A DNA stretch of 64,000 nucleotides, taken from NCBI GenBank assembly GCA_002914805.1, contig JXTB01000026.1, forward strand, positions 391,516 through 455,515. The letters are read 5' to 3'. Under the pieces are notes generated by a model. It was not told where the DNA came from. It ran no database searches and saw only the letters and a program-made list of their open reading frames with translations. This DNA is from Parasponia andersonii. Lineage: Eukaryota > Streptophyta > Magnoliopsida > Rosales > Cannabaceae. Positions 1 to 9,496 of the stretch are shown piece after piece. How positions within the stretch are numbered: the first letter of the stretch is position 1; every line of letters starts with the position of its first letter. A program made the translations under genes and the position numbers.

Positions 1-450
1 AGGCCTCTATCATTCATCCCCTCGATATAAAGGCAAAGAAAGGTCTAGAAGACACTAATGTTGTGGAAGCTCAGAGTATTCTTCTGAGTTCAAACCTCCA
101 ATGGAAGTCATAGAGCCTTCACTATCCTCTTCTAACCATCATAAGCCATGCAAGAAGGATATGAGCAAGTGGGGGACGAAGAAGAAGAGGTATGGTGACC
201 ATCCTTTTGAACCAAGGCCAAAGGGTGTGCTTGGTTCATCTTATTTAAATCTTTTTCCGAGCAAGCTTAATTCAAGATGGCTGGGACCATTCTAAGAAAC
301 TAATGTGTCTTCATGTGGTGCAATTAAGGTGGAAAATGAGAGTCTGACTAGAAGAATTAAGGTGAATGTTAAACGGGTCAAGGAATACCTAGGAGGAGAA
401 CTTGATAGAGCTAAATCATCCATTGCCTTGACCAATCCTCAATGAGGAGT
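1..450 (+). pseudogene. Ty3/gypsy pol 3' end, remnant
   Basis: This is the decayed C-terminal end of a gypsy polyprotein. The segment around 250-295 reads as the typical post-integrase motif (FPSKLNSRWLGPF). After a stop at 292, other frames continue with a V-K-R-V-K-E-Y-L-G-G block near 365-400, which is the usual last conserved block of plant gypsy pol. The stretch TTGGGAGGCAACCTAAGC at about 487-504 is typical of the sequence just after pol in these elements. Frames are interrupted and no catalytic domain lies inside the window, because the rest of pol would be to the left. The family call rests on recognised motifs only. Confidence 0.6.
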
Positions 451-1771
451 GGTAATGTCAAGCTAAGGATATTAAACAAGTGCTATTTGGGAGGCAACCT
501 AAGCTTATAAAGTTAATAAAGAGGAAACATGTTTTGAAGTCCTTATGATGTATTTAGGTTGAAGATAAAGTGATGAAGGTGTTGGTAGAGAGGCTTAATT
601 GTAGAAAAATTGATGAATTACTGTTATTTTGGTACCTTAAGAGCTCAATTTGGCACTGCAGCACCACTCTAGGGTGCCATATTTTGCTCATTGCCTAGGT
701 GTTGGTGCCTCTAAGTGTCAAAATGGCATTCCGGCACTATTCTGGGGCACCACAAGCAGGAACTCTGCACCCTAGCACCACAAAATGGCGCCCTAGTGCC
801 AAATATAGGCCACTAGGTGGTGGCGCCCTAACACCACTTTTGGTGTCGAGATGCCACTCGATGTAGAAAAAAAATTCCAAGCTTTGGCATTGTGGCCCTA
901 CAACTGAAAAAAAGAAGCCGATCACTGCACTATCGCTGCTACCACTATCAATGGAAAATGATTAACTTGGCGACCATTGCACTTTAAGGGCCGACTGAGC
1001 GGCTTTCGATCAGGTAAGTACTTATTCCTCCTTATTATTGCATATTTAGTGCATTAGAGATAATGCACACTTTAAGTTTAGGGGGAGTTTTGTAGCACTT
1101 ACCTGCTTTGTTTTCAGGAGAATTTTAATTGGTTAAACTTTTAGAATGTTTTCGGTTATTGTATTTTATTTTATTCAGTGTCTTTCTTTTTTTCTTAGTA
1201 TATGTTTATCTTTTGTTTAGTTATTTGATTGTGTATTATTTGGAGCTTTTGATGGATGTTAACTGTCAATGATATGATTGAGAGTATGTCTGAAATAACT
1301 TTTTAGAAATATTTAACATTATTACCATTTGTGTGATTGAATCTTTTATAGTTTTGCTTTGTGAATAACTCTTAAACATATTTTGTACGTCGTTGTGAGC
1401 ATTTAGTCTTGAATTACTTAGAATAGCTTTATACATGTGGCTTAGAAAAATATTTAGTCTCATGTTATGTTAGAACTTTTTTAATTGTCAATCAAGGCGA
1501 AATCCTAAGTAGCATAAAAATCGAAGAAATGATGTAGGCCATTTTAGACCGGTTAAGCCTTTCAAACCTACCTGTTAAATTTAATATCCGTAGTCTCCCA
1601 AATTGAGCTAATTCCTCAGTTTTTTTTTAAAATTTATTTTGCAAGCCCCATAAACTCTTCTTACTGATAAATAATTTCCCAAATTATCTCAGTTCATACC
1701 ATAGATGCATAAAAGTAAATTTTGAACTTGTGATGAAGTATGAATAGTTTATGAAGAACGAAAAGGGAAAG
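451..1771 (+). other. gypsy 3' noncoding region
   Basis: No gene is visible. The first half (640-860) is unusually rich in GCACCAC/GGTGCC words. A purine-rich GTTTAGGGGGAG stretch at 1077-1088 resembles a polypurine tract. The rest is AT-rich and looks like the noncoding 3' part of the element whose pol ends near 450. The small LTR element at 1772 is inserted into it. Confidence 0.4.
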
Positions 1772-2227
1772 TGATGTAGACATGAATAAAATAAATTAAG
1801 AAATTATTATTATCGTTATTAATTAGGTTTTATTTAATTATTAGATTTATTTTAATTTTGAGTAACTAGTTTTAAATTTCATGTTTTAATCGATTTCTAG
1901 AATGTGTTTATTTTTTAGTTGTGTCTAATTATCTATCTATAAATAGGTAATCTATATAATTGCTTTTTAAACTATGATGAATTAATAAATGATTATTGAG
2001 TTTTCTCCTCCTATGGATCTTTTTCTTTCTAAGTTCTTATCTTGATTCTCTATTGCTCTTTTACCCATTCCTCTAATTCTGTCTAATTCTCTCCTTGATT
2101 CTTCTCTCTTTCTCTAATCTATCCAATTTCTTATTCATCTTGCTTATTTCTTTCTATTCTACTAATTCTCTTGTAATTCTACCTATTCTTTCTATTTCTA
2201 TAGTTTTTCTCATCTTATCCTATATCA
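1772..2227 (+). repeat. left LTR of the TRIM-like element
   Basis: This is a direct repeat of 2675-3124 with scattered substitutions and a few small gaps. Shared landmarks are the CTATAAATAGGTAATCTAT stretch, which could serve as a TATA box, and a long TCT-rich 3' half. It ends in CA just before the primer site. Confidence 0.8.
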
Positions 2228-2229
2228 AT

Positions 2230-2251
2230 TGGTATCCAAGTCTGGTTCGAT
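2230..2251 (+). promoter_or_regulatory. primer-binding site, iMet-like
   Basis: TTGGTATCC..GTCTGGTTCG directly after the left LTR is a mutated form of the TGGTATCAGAGC-type site complementary to initiator Met tRNA that many Copia elements use. Confidence 0.6.
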
Positions 2252-2674
2252 TTTCTCTTGTCTATCTTATAAAAATTTTTCTTCTACTATTGAAGGCCCA
2301 AAAAAAAAAAAAAAAAATCCTAGATCTACACAACCAACCACTGCCACCTTTCTTTTATAGTTCTCCACCAGACTTCCGCACTTCCTACCGCTGACCAAGT
2401 CAACCACCGTGTCTCATCTCTAACACTGCCTCTTATTCAGATTTGATTCAAGAGTTCTCTATCATGAGTCTAAACATTGATTTACCTCATCACACCATCA
2501 AGGGCAGTCCATACTTTGCCCTTTTTCAAAGTGGAACGAGTCTTAGTTTCAATATCCTACCTATTCATTGAGACTCAAGACTTGGAATTACTACTTGTTC
2601 TATGCTTTATATTATTGGTTAATGATGTATTTAAGTTTTAACTCACTGGAGTCGAGTTCTCGATCCTGGGAGAA

Positions 2675-3124
2675 TGATGTAGATATGAATAAAATATATT
2701 AAGTAATTATTATTATTATTAATTAGATTTAATTTAATTATTAAGTTTATTTTAATTTTGAGTAACTAGTTTTAAGTTTCATGTTTTTATCAATTTCTAG
2801 AATGTGTCTAATTACCTAGGTATAAATAGGTAATCTATGTAATTACTTTTTTAGACTATGATGAATTAATAAATGATCATTGAGTTTTCTCCACCTATGG
2901 ATCTCTTTTTTTCTAAGTTTTATCTTGATTATCTATTACTCTTCTACCCATTCATCTAATTCTGTCTAATTCTTTCTTTAATTCTTCTCTCTCTCTCTCT
3001 CTCTCTCTTTATAATCTATCCAATTTCTTATTTATCTTGCTTATTTCTTGTCATTCTACTAATTCTCTTGCTATTCTACTTATTTTCTCTATTTCTATAT
3101 CTTTTCTCATCTTATCCTACATCG
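2675..3124 (+). repeat. right LTR of the TRIM-like element
   Basis: Second copy of the 1772-2227 repeat, with a (CT)n expansion near 2989-3008. The terminal CA has become CG, and it is followed by the TAAAG half of the target duplication. Confidence 0.8.
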
Positions 3125-3129
3125 TAAAG

Positions 3130-3762
3130 TCCTTTTAAAGGAAGAAGTTTAGTTACCTTAAATTGGTAATTGATTGTAAAACAAAAATGATAAAAATTGG
3201 TAAAAAAAATTAAGTTTAAGAGAAATTGTTGTGGTATACTTGGGAGAATTGTATTCATTGAGCAAAAAAGGCATTCATAGTGTGAATAAGCCTAAATGAC
3301 ACAATTTCATCCACCTCTAACTAAGTCTTACATTACAAGATGATTAAAGATCTATTAATCTTTGATTTAGTACTATTCTACATTAGTGAAGATTGACATG
3401 AAAATCAGGCTTATGAGATGACTAATTCGCTTTTATTGAGGCAACTCTAAGTGTATATCCTAAGTCTGCATAAAACGATCCAAGTATGAAGAGTTAAATA
3501 TAAGTAACTATTACACACACATACACATTAAGAGTTGACAACACATCCAAGCTAGTAGTAGAATTGAAATTCTAAACTATTATGATGCTTTAAGTTTCTT
3601 TTGAGTTATTTATTTTTTAGAGAGTGTTTATACAAGGATGACCTCATTCAAAAGCTTTGCTTGTGTGTCTTAATTTTGCTTTTGTGTAGTGTTAGTTAAT
3701 TCTTGTTTGTTTATTTTTTGTTTTAGCTTGAGGACAAGCTTTTGCTTAAGCTTAGGAGAATT
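3130..3762 (+). other. gypsy 3' noncoding DNA ending in a polypurine tract
   Basis: No gene is seen. The end (3727-3760: TTGAGGACAAGC, then AAGCTTAGGAGAA) is the degenerate polypurine-tract context that precedes the 3' LTR in many plant gypsy elements. It therefore ties this segment to the pol remnant at 1-450, with the TRIM-like element nested between them. Confidence 0.5.
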
Positions 3763-5153
3763 TAATAAGCGTATTTTATACTTATTTTTACTAGCATTTC
3801 GACCTTAAGAATTGCTCATCTTTGAGCTCTTTTTATTTATTTTGTTGTCTTTGATGCATATTTTAAGTGAGGAGCTATTGAGTGGAGCATATTGAATTTT
3901 GAAGCTAAATTAAGGCTAAACTGAGTCAAATTTCTATCAAACGTGCAATGTAGTGAATGAAGGCGTTCCGAAAGATCTAGAAGATTTGGAGCAAAGCTAG
4001 CACAGGAAGTTGGCACCGAGGCACTATATCACAGTGCTGTAGTGTTGTGCCATAGAGAAGTCTGGCACCACAGTGTTGGACCTTGGAGAAATTGGCACTG
4101 AATTGCCCATTCTAACCCCTGGCTTGTAACTAGTCTGCCGTTGCAATGCCAAAAAGTGCAGAATAAGGATTTGATTCGTTAACCTCCTCTATTTAACTCC
4201 TCTTTTACTCATCTGAAGGGGACGACGAAAACCCTAGTAGCCAAAGGGTTAAAGCTATTTCAAGGAAGAAAACAACACCAAGGAAAGGATTCAAGTAGGA
4301 GAAATCAGATTGGAAGCTTCAAAAAAGGTTTTTCTTATCTCTTGCTTTTGTCTTTCTCTTCTTTATTTTTTGTAAATAAATATGTATCATTCTTATTTTA
4401 TTTGTTATGATTCATTTTGTATGAACATGAGCTAAACTTAATTTCTAAGGAGGCAATTGAACTTTTAATATAATCTAACTATTTTGTTTTCCTCAATTGT
4501 TTTTTATATCTATTTTTGAGTTGGTTGGTCTATATTGAGCTTAATGCATCTATTTATTTGGCCACTAAATAGAGTTGTATTGTGAAACCTATATAAACTT
4601 GAAAACAAGAATTTAGGTTTGGATATAGATAGTTTATCATAATATCGCCCAGTATGGGGTGAATTTGCATAGGATAGGAATAAACCTACATGACTTATGT
4701 ACCTTTTTATGAGAATTACCAAACTTAATGAATCTAGTCAATTTTTGTTAGGAGTAATATATTAGCTTGTCTAGATATTTTCACTTATGTCTTGGGAAGG
4801 AGTTTGTGAATTTATTAGGATTCTCAGTTATCAATTCTAAATAGATAATTGAACCATGAGGAAAACTAGTAGTTGGAGGAGTTAGATGGTAGATTGTATC
4901 CCTAGGTTCCTTATTATTGATTTAAAAATAATCTTTGGTTTCTTAATTTTGATTCCTATTCTTGCATTTTACTATACCTTTTAATTCTTACTCAAACCAA
5001 TCATTTATTGTTGTTTGAATAAATTAGAAACTAGTTTCAGTTAGTAGTTACTAATTGTGAATCAAGTACTCTCCTTGGGATCGACACTCTCTTACTATCT
5101 GCATTACTTGTTGTGATCTGTATACTTGTAATTGTGTGTCAGAAGTAGCCCAA
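3763..5153 (+). repeat. LTR-like block of an old gypsy element
   Basis: The block begins right after a polypurine tract with TAATAAGCG, which may be a decayed TG start. It ends in ...CCCAACA. It contains the GGCACC/GCACTG-rich stretch (4008-4100), a segment with R-region character and, near its end, the CTCCTTGGGATCGACACTC word typical of the 3' end of such LTRs. No second copy of this LTR could be paired inside the window, so the exact borders are approximate. Confidence 0.5.
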
Positions 5154-5159
5154 CAACTA

Positions 5160-6360
5160 GCCTTTTTGATCATAAATGAAAAAGCCATGACTTTGCACCA
5201 CGGCGTTGGGTAGGTGGCACTGTGGCACCGGGAAGAAAAGGGTAACTTCCCTATTTGACCTAAGTAACGACCATAGCTTTAGGAAACCACCTCTATACGA
5301 CTCCTAGCCTTCTTCAATTATAAACAAACCTTTCCAACTCAGTTTTTCAGGAAGAATACCTAGAGAAAAAGGAAAAACACCCAAAAGATTAGAGAGAAGG
5401 AAATTGAGTGAATTGGAGGAGATTCTGAAGATTGTTGGAGGAGTGTTTGTCCTGCGATCCTTATTTCAGCCAGCTTTTTGTTCCTCTTCCATATCTCTTT
5501 TCTTTATCTTTTTAGTTTTGAATTTTATATGCATGTCTATAGATATTGTGCTGATTTTTAAGAACATGTATGGCTAAATTCCTTTGTAGTTAGGGGCTAA
5601 CTGAAGCCCTAGACAATGATTTCTTTCTAATGAATATGCAATTTTCTACATATTGATTATCTTATCTAAATTGTTGCTATTCTTCTATACTTGAACGATT
5701 ATACTATTTGTGTTGAATTGTTTAAGTGATCAATTAAATGAATTAATATGAATATCTATCTGCTGCTATGATTAGAATCCTTAGATTTGTAATTGTCTGG
5801 GTTTTCTATATTGATGTAACCTATTATAATTAATTTGTTAGCTATGATGAAGAATGCACATTAGGTTAAAAATAATACAACCTTGTGTGATTATTACCTA
5901 GGACTAATTAGTTTCCTTGTATAAATTGAATTGATTATGTTAGCTTAGAGAGCTTGTTTTAGGTTAGGTTAATCAATCATATTTAGATGAAGAGCTTATT
6001 TCATCTAGATAATCTTAAGAGGAATATTAGAAATAGTAGAACTTGTTGTTATCTCTAGGCTAATAAATTAGATGAACAATTGAGTGCAGAAACTGTCATT
6101 AGATAGAAAGAATTATCTAGAGTGGATACGAACCTTTAACTAGTTTTTTCTAGTTTATCATTTGCTTGTTTTAATTATTTGTTTTTATTTTAATCTCAAT
6201 CAAAACCCTATTCAGTAGAATCGATTTAAACCCATTAATAATAATACTCATTCTCTGTGAGTTCGACCCTCTAACTACAATACTAGTTTAACTAGGCTAG
6301 TAATAGGAGGTAAAAATATAATTAATTTTGATTGCCACCAAAATTTTGTCACCATAGCTT
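5160..6360 (+). repeat. second LTR-like block, related gypsy family
   Basis: It has the same order of landmarks as 3763-5153: a GGCACTGTGGCACCG-rich stretch (5214-5233), a purine-rich leader, a long AT-rich middle, and a GAGTTCGACCCTC word near the end (6259-6271). Sequence identity to the first block is low, so this is a related but distinct or much older LTR. There is no coding capacity. Confidence 0.35.
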
Positions 6361-6523
6361 ATAACTCCAGACAAAATGATCTAGGGATACAGAAGACTCC
6401 GATAGTATATGTAGGAATCACTATAGCAACTATCTTGATAAGTACCTGCTTATCGCCTTTAGACATGAACTTATTTTTCCAGGGCTGAAGTTTCTTCCAA
6501 ACACTGTCTTTAATATCCATAAG

Positions 6524-6616
6524 TGTAACAGCCCAAGAACCCCGCTAGCAGATATTGTCCGCTTTGCCACTTGGACCAAACCGCCCTCCGCAGCTCACGG
6601 TTTTCAAAACGCGTCT
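6524..6616 (-). repeat. left inverted arm (93 bp)
   Basis: It starts TGTAACAGCCCAAG and is the perfect reverse complement of 7129-7221. Identity stops abruptly at the AGACGCG word. Confidence 0.9.
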
Positions 6617-6629
6617 ACCCGGAAAGCCT

Positions 6630-6717
6630 GGTGGGCCCAACACCCCCGCTAGTAGATACTGTCCGCTTTGTTACTTGGCCAACCCGGCCTCCGCAACTCA
6701 CGGATTTCAACGCGTCT
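6630..6717 (-). repeat. diverged second copy of the inverted LTR part
   Basis: It carries the same order of words as 6524-6616 (CCCGCTAG.AGATA, GTCCGCTTTG, CGCAACTCACGG, ACGCGTCT) but with many substitutions. It is clearly older than the perfect arms. Confidence 0.7.
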
Positions 6718-7014
6718 GTAAACTTATGCATGCCATTCTGGTATTGGACATCTGTGGTGAATGATGATGATGATGCGGAGTTTGGTTTCTTTTTAATTAA
6801 TATCATATTTTTAAGTAATTGTTCAATTTATGTTTGGTGGTGTATACGAACTGTGGGAGTGGTTCACGGGATAGAATTCCGAATATTTTATTTAAATGGA
6901 CTGTTTTATAAAAACTAGAACTTTTGACACTTTTCAAATAAATTAAGGAATTTCCCACCTTGTGAAATTCCCCTTCTGCCACTAGCCCGGGTTTTGGGTC
7001 GTGACAGAAATTTT

Positions 7015-7027
7015 TGGTATCAGAGCC
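7015..7027 (+). promoter_or_regulatory. primer-binding site (initiator-Met type)
   Basis: TGGTATCAGAGCC is the standard initiator Met tRNA complement. A run of G at 7049-7055, just before the 7058 LTR, would be the polypurine tract of the TRIM part. Confidence 0.75.
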
Positions 7028-7057
7028 GGTTCCCGAGTCGATGGTCAGCGGGGGGAT

Positions 7058-7221
7058 TGTGAAATCCCACATCGGCTGGAAAGGGGAACGAAGCACTCTT
7101 TATAAGGGTGTGGATACCTTTCCCTATCAGACGCGTTTTGAAAACCGTGAGCTGCGGAGGGCGGTTTGGTCCAAGTGGCAAAGCGGACAATATCTGCTAG
7201 CGGGGTTCTTGGGCTGTTACA
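7058..7221 (+). repeat. 164-bp TRIM-type LTR
   Basis: It starts TGTGAAATCCCACATCGG and ends GGGCTGTTACA. It holds a TATA-like TTTATAAGG at 7100-7108. The same word order (TCCCACATCGG, CTTATAAGGGTGTGG, AGACGCGTTTT, GGGCTGTTAC) is a very common dispersed repeat in dicot genomes, as I recall it. Confidence 0.75.
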
Positions 7222-7226
7222 ATAAG

Positions 7227-8541
7227 GGCCTATTTTTCTTTCTCCCAATAATGGGAGTTACAAGATGCCACCCCTGTGTATTTTGAATAATAACTTTATC
7301 TTCATCCACAACATTAGGGCTTTATCTTCAATCTCATTTATGGTTTTGCCTAAAAATTTGAACTACTGAAACCAAAACAAAATAAACCGGCAATTGTGTT
7401 TGATTTATGGGTTTACCATTAAATTAACGAAATGAAAATATGAACATCGTATTAATTATTGTCGTTAAATTATATTTTACTTAAAATATTATTTGTTCTT
7501 TCCACATATATGCTCATTTTGCCTAATAGTATTTAAATTTAAAATAACTAGTGTATGGTCTCCTTTAAAAAATAAGTAAATAAATAAATAACTAGTGTAT
7601 GGTGGACTTGAGAGGTTAGCCTTAAAAGTTCATGGCAATTGTCACATTGTTGTTCTTGAGACGTGAGCATTACACGTGACAATAATAGTTTCTTCAATTG
7701 ATTCGAATCAAAATCACAGAACAAGTATAACCGTACATCTGTTGACATGTGGAATCTCATTAACGTAAGTTTTGTACACTTTTATCCCGATCGAATCTCA
7801 TCATAGATTATTTGAACAGTTAATTATATATACTTGAGATTTAAGACACACAATAATTCCAACACAAGGTGCGTTGAAAAGGGTCAAAAGCCGTTCCATG
7901 CTAACGATATAAAATTCCCGTCCAGTCATTTGCAAACTTTGCCGTCCTTTTTGCTCTTTCTTTAATCTCTAGTTCTCTGATAACTACAAATATACAGCAG
8001 TTAAAACAACAGTACTTCTAGTTTTGTATTTTAGTTTGTCAAGACTTGGCCGAATTACGTGCGTCTGTACTCTCTCTCTCTCTCATTATATGCATATGGC
8101 ACTTTAATTGACAAGTGGTCAATATTAGGAGAGCGTCCAATCAAATTAACTAAACTTAATGTCTCTTTCATTCTATCTTTGTCAATCACTAAATAAACAT
8201 ATGATCGAGTAAATAACAAGCCATAATCTTTAATAATAATTAGCATGTCACATTTGTCGTCTTGCCCACAATTGTATATATGCATGCTTCGAAACCAAGA
8301 TTCCCTCTTTCTTAACTCATATGTGAGACTTTAATTCGATACCATTAATTTCTCCCTAATTGGTTTCTTTGCACTGAATAGTCTAATTCCTAATGTTCTC
8401 ATGTCAAACATTAGTCGACCAGTGCTACAATGATAAAAATTATATGCGAGTGTTTCGTTCTTAATATATGGTTATGTTTAAAAGGCCTATAATCTAATTT
8501 ATTTTAAGCAGCTTTTTGCGGTTACATTGTTATAAGAGTTT
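7227..8541. other. intergenic, no gene seen
   Basis: AT-rich DNA with no supported gene. The short open frames here have no recognisable product. A (CT)n run lies at about 8069-8083. Confidence 0.5.
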
Positions 8542-8546
8542 GTATC

Positions 8547-9387
8547 TGTGGGGCTCACTCTTAGATCGTGTGCTACGTGGACGATTAAGTGGCAGAACAG
8601 ATGACAGAGGATACGTCGTTCAACACGTGTCCAGGAGGGCTGCTTGAAAGATACATAAGTCGCACGCGATACGACTTGGGCCCGTTGGTTGTCACAGGCT
8701 AGGGCCAAATCCATCTCAGACCCTGGAGGGGTTTAGCCCAATCTAATTCTTGCCTCGATAGCTAGAGGTCAGAAGCCTCGAAGATCTTCTGCCAGAAGAT
8801 CATCGGGGACAGCGCGCCGCTCCAGAACTAGACAAGGTATTCAATGCGATCCTGGGTAAGTGTGCGCATTGGGCAAACTGTCCCGATAGGACGGTAGATT
8901 ATCAGTCTCGCTTTTACCAAGCTCACACCATAGGAAACGACAGAAAGCAGATCACGACAATGCAGGGGAGATTACGGTGACCACAACCCGTAATTTCTGG
9001 AGTAAGTCATGACGAGAAAAAGGTATTCGATCCTGCGATTGAGAGCTGACAGATTCTCGGTTCTAAGATTATATATATATATATATGCCATACATCTCCT
9101 TGAAGGAGGAGATATACAGTTAGATAGATAAAAATTTTACAAAAAAAATAAACAAAGTCTTTGCTATTCAATCTCGGGAGTAAATATCTGACTTAAGCAT
9201 CGGAGAGTCTTTGCAGGTGGCCACCCCGGCCTTGTCAATCCGGAGTGAGATCGAAAGTATCCTGAGATAGCAAGGACACGTGGACAGTTGGTAGGAACAA
9301 CACCAACAGTTTAGACACGTGGACAGTTGGTAGGACAAGGACCAACGGTTGATGATACATGGACAGTTGGTAAGAACAGCTCCAACA
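8547..9387 (+). repeat. 5' LTR of the Tat element
   Basis: It pairs with 20020-20859. A (TA)n/TATA stretch near 9069-9086 is the likely promoter. The last 113 bp (9275-9387) are a tandem repeat of about 2.8 units of 40 bp around ACACGTGGACAGTTGGTAGG, and the last unit ends exactly at the LTR end. Confidence 0.92.
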
Positions 9388-9390
9388 GTT

Positions 9391-9408
9391 TGGCGCCGTC
9401 TATAAGAA
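9391..9408 (+). promoter_or_regulatory. primer-binding site of the Tat element
   Basis: TGGCGCCGTCTATAAGAA begins three bases after the LTR. TGGCGCC-type sites are usual for Tat and related gypsy elements. I did not assign the tRNA. Confidence 0.7.
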
Positions 9409-9496
9409 TCAAAGGGCGTGAGAGAAAGAGTAAGAGCCTCACGACCACACTCTCCCTGAACAAAAAGCCATACGACATCGGATGACACTCTCGAGA

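Larger units (their letters stand above)
1772..3124 (+). mobile_element. small non-autonomous LTR element (TRIM-like)
   Basis: Two direct repeats of 456 and 450 bp (1772-2227 and 2675-3124) enclose only 447 bp of internal sequence with no gag or pol. The repeats start TGATGTAG and end CTATATCA or CTACATCG, so the TG...CA termini are kept except for one mutated last base. A primer-binding site resembling the initiator-Met tRNA complement (TGGTATC...) starts at 2230, two bases after the left LTR. A purine-rich CCTGGGAGAA stretch precedes the right LTR. Flanking 5-mers GAAAG (1767-1771) and TAAAG (3125-3129) match at 4 of 5 positions, as expected for an old target duplication. The internal region holds a poly-A run and no conserved protein. 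It must have depended on a partner element for its enzymes, probably Copia-type judging by the primer site. Confidence 0.8.
6524..7221. mobile_element. chimeric LTR-derived element with inverted ends
   Basis: This is a 698-bp insertion flanked by a perfect 5-bp target duplication, ATAAG (6519-6523 and 7222-7226). The first 93 bp (6524-6616) are the exact reverse complement of the last 93 bp (7129-7221). The right end is the 3' part of a 164-bp LTR (7058-7221) preceded by a short internal region with a primer-binding site (7015-7027) and a purine run, which is the layout of a TRIM element. The left end is an inverted copy of the same LTR end, followed by a second diverged inverted copy (about 6630-6717). 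The middle (about 6718-7006) looks like the end of an unrelated gypsy LTR, finishing in GTCGTGACA just before the primer site. It has no coding capacity. The TG...CA ends and the 5-bp duplication indicate integrase-mediated insertion of an already rearranged molecule. Confidence 0.8.

Noticed and set aside
737..925. 62-codon frame on the - strand
   Set aside because: Lies in a repeat-rich gypsy 3' region, with no recognisable domain; its composition comes from the GCACC word cluster.
6571..7096. Several overlapping frames on both strands in the chimeric element
   Set aside because: They arise from the inverted repeat and LTR sequence, which is noncoding in TRIM elements.
7058..7221. Cassandra-type LTR with embedded 5S rRNA promoter
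   Set aside because: The 5S internal control words (AGTTAAGCGTGCTTGGGC and relatives) are absent, so it is a different TRIM family.
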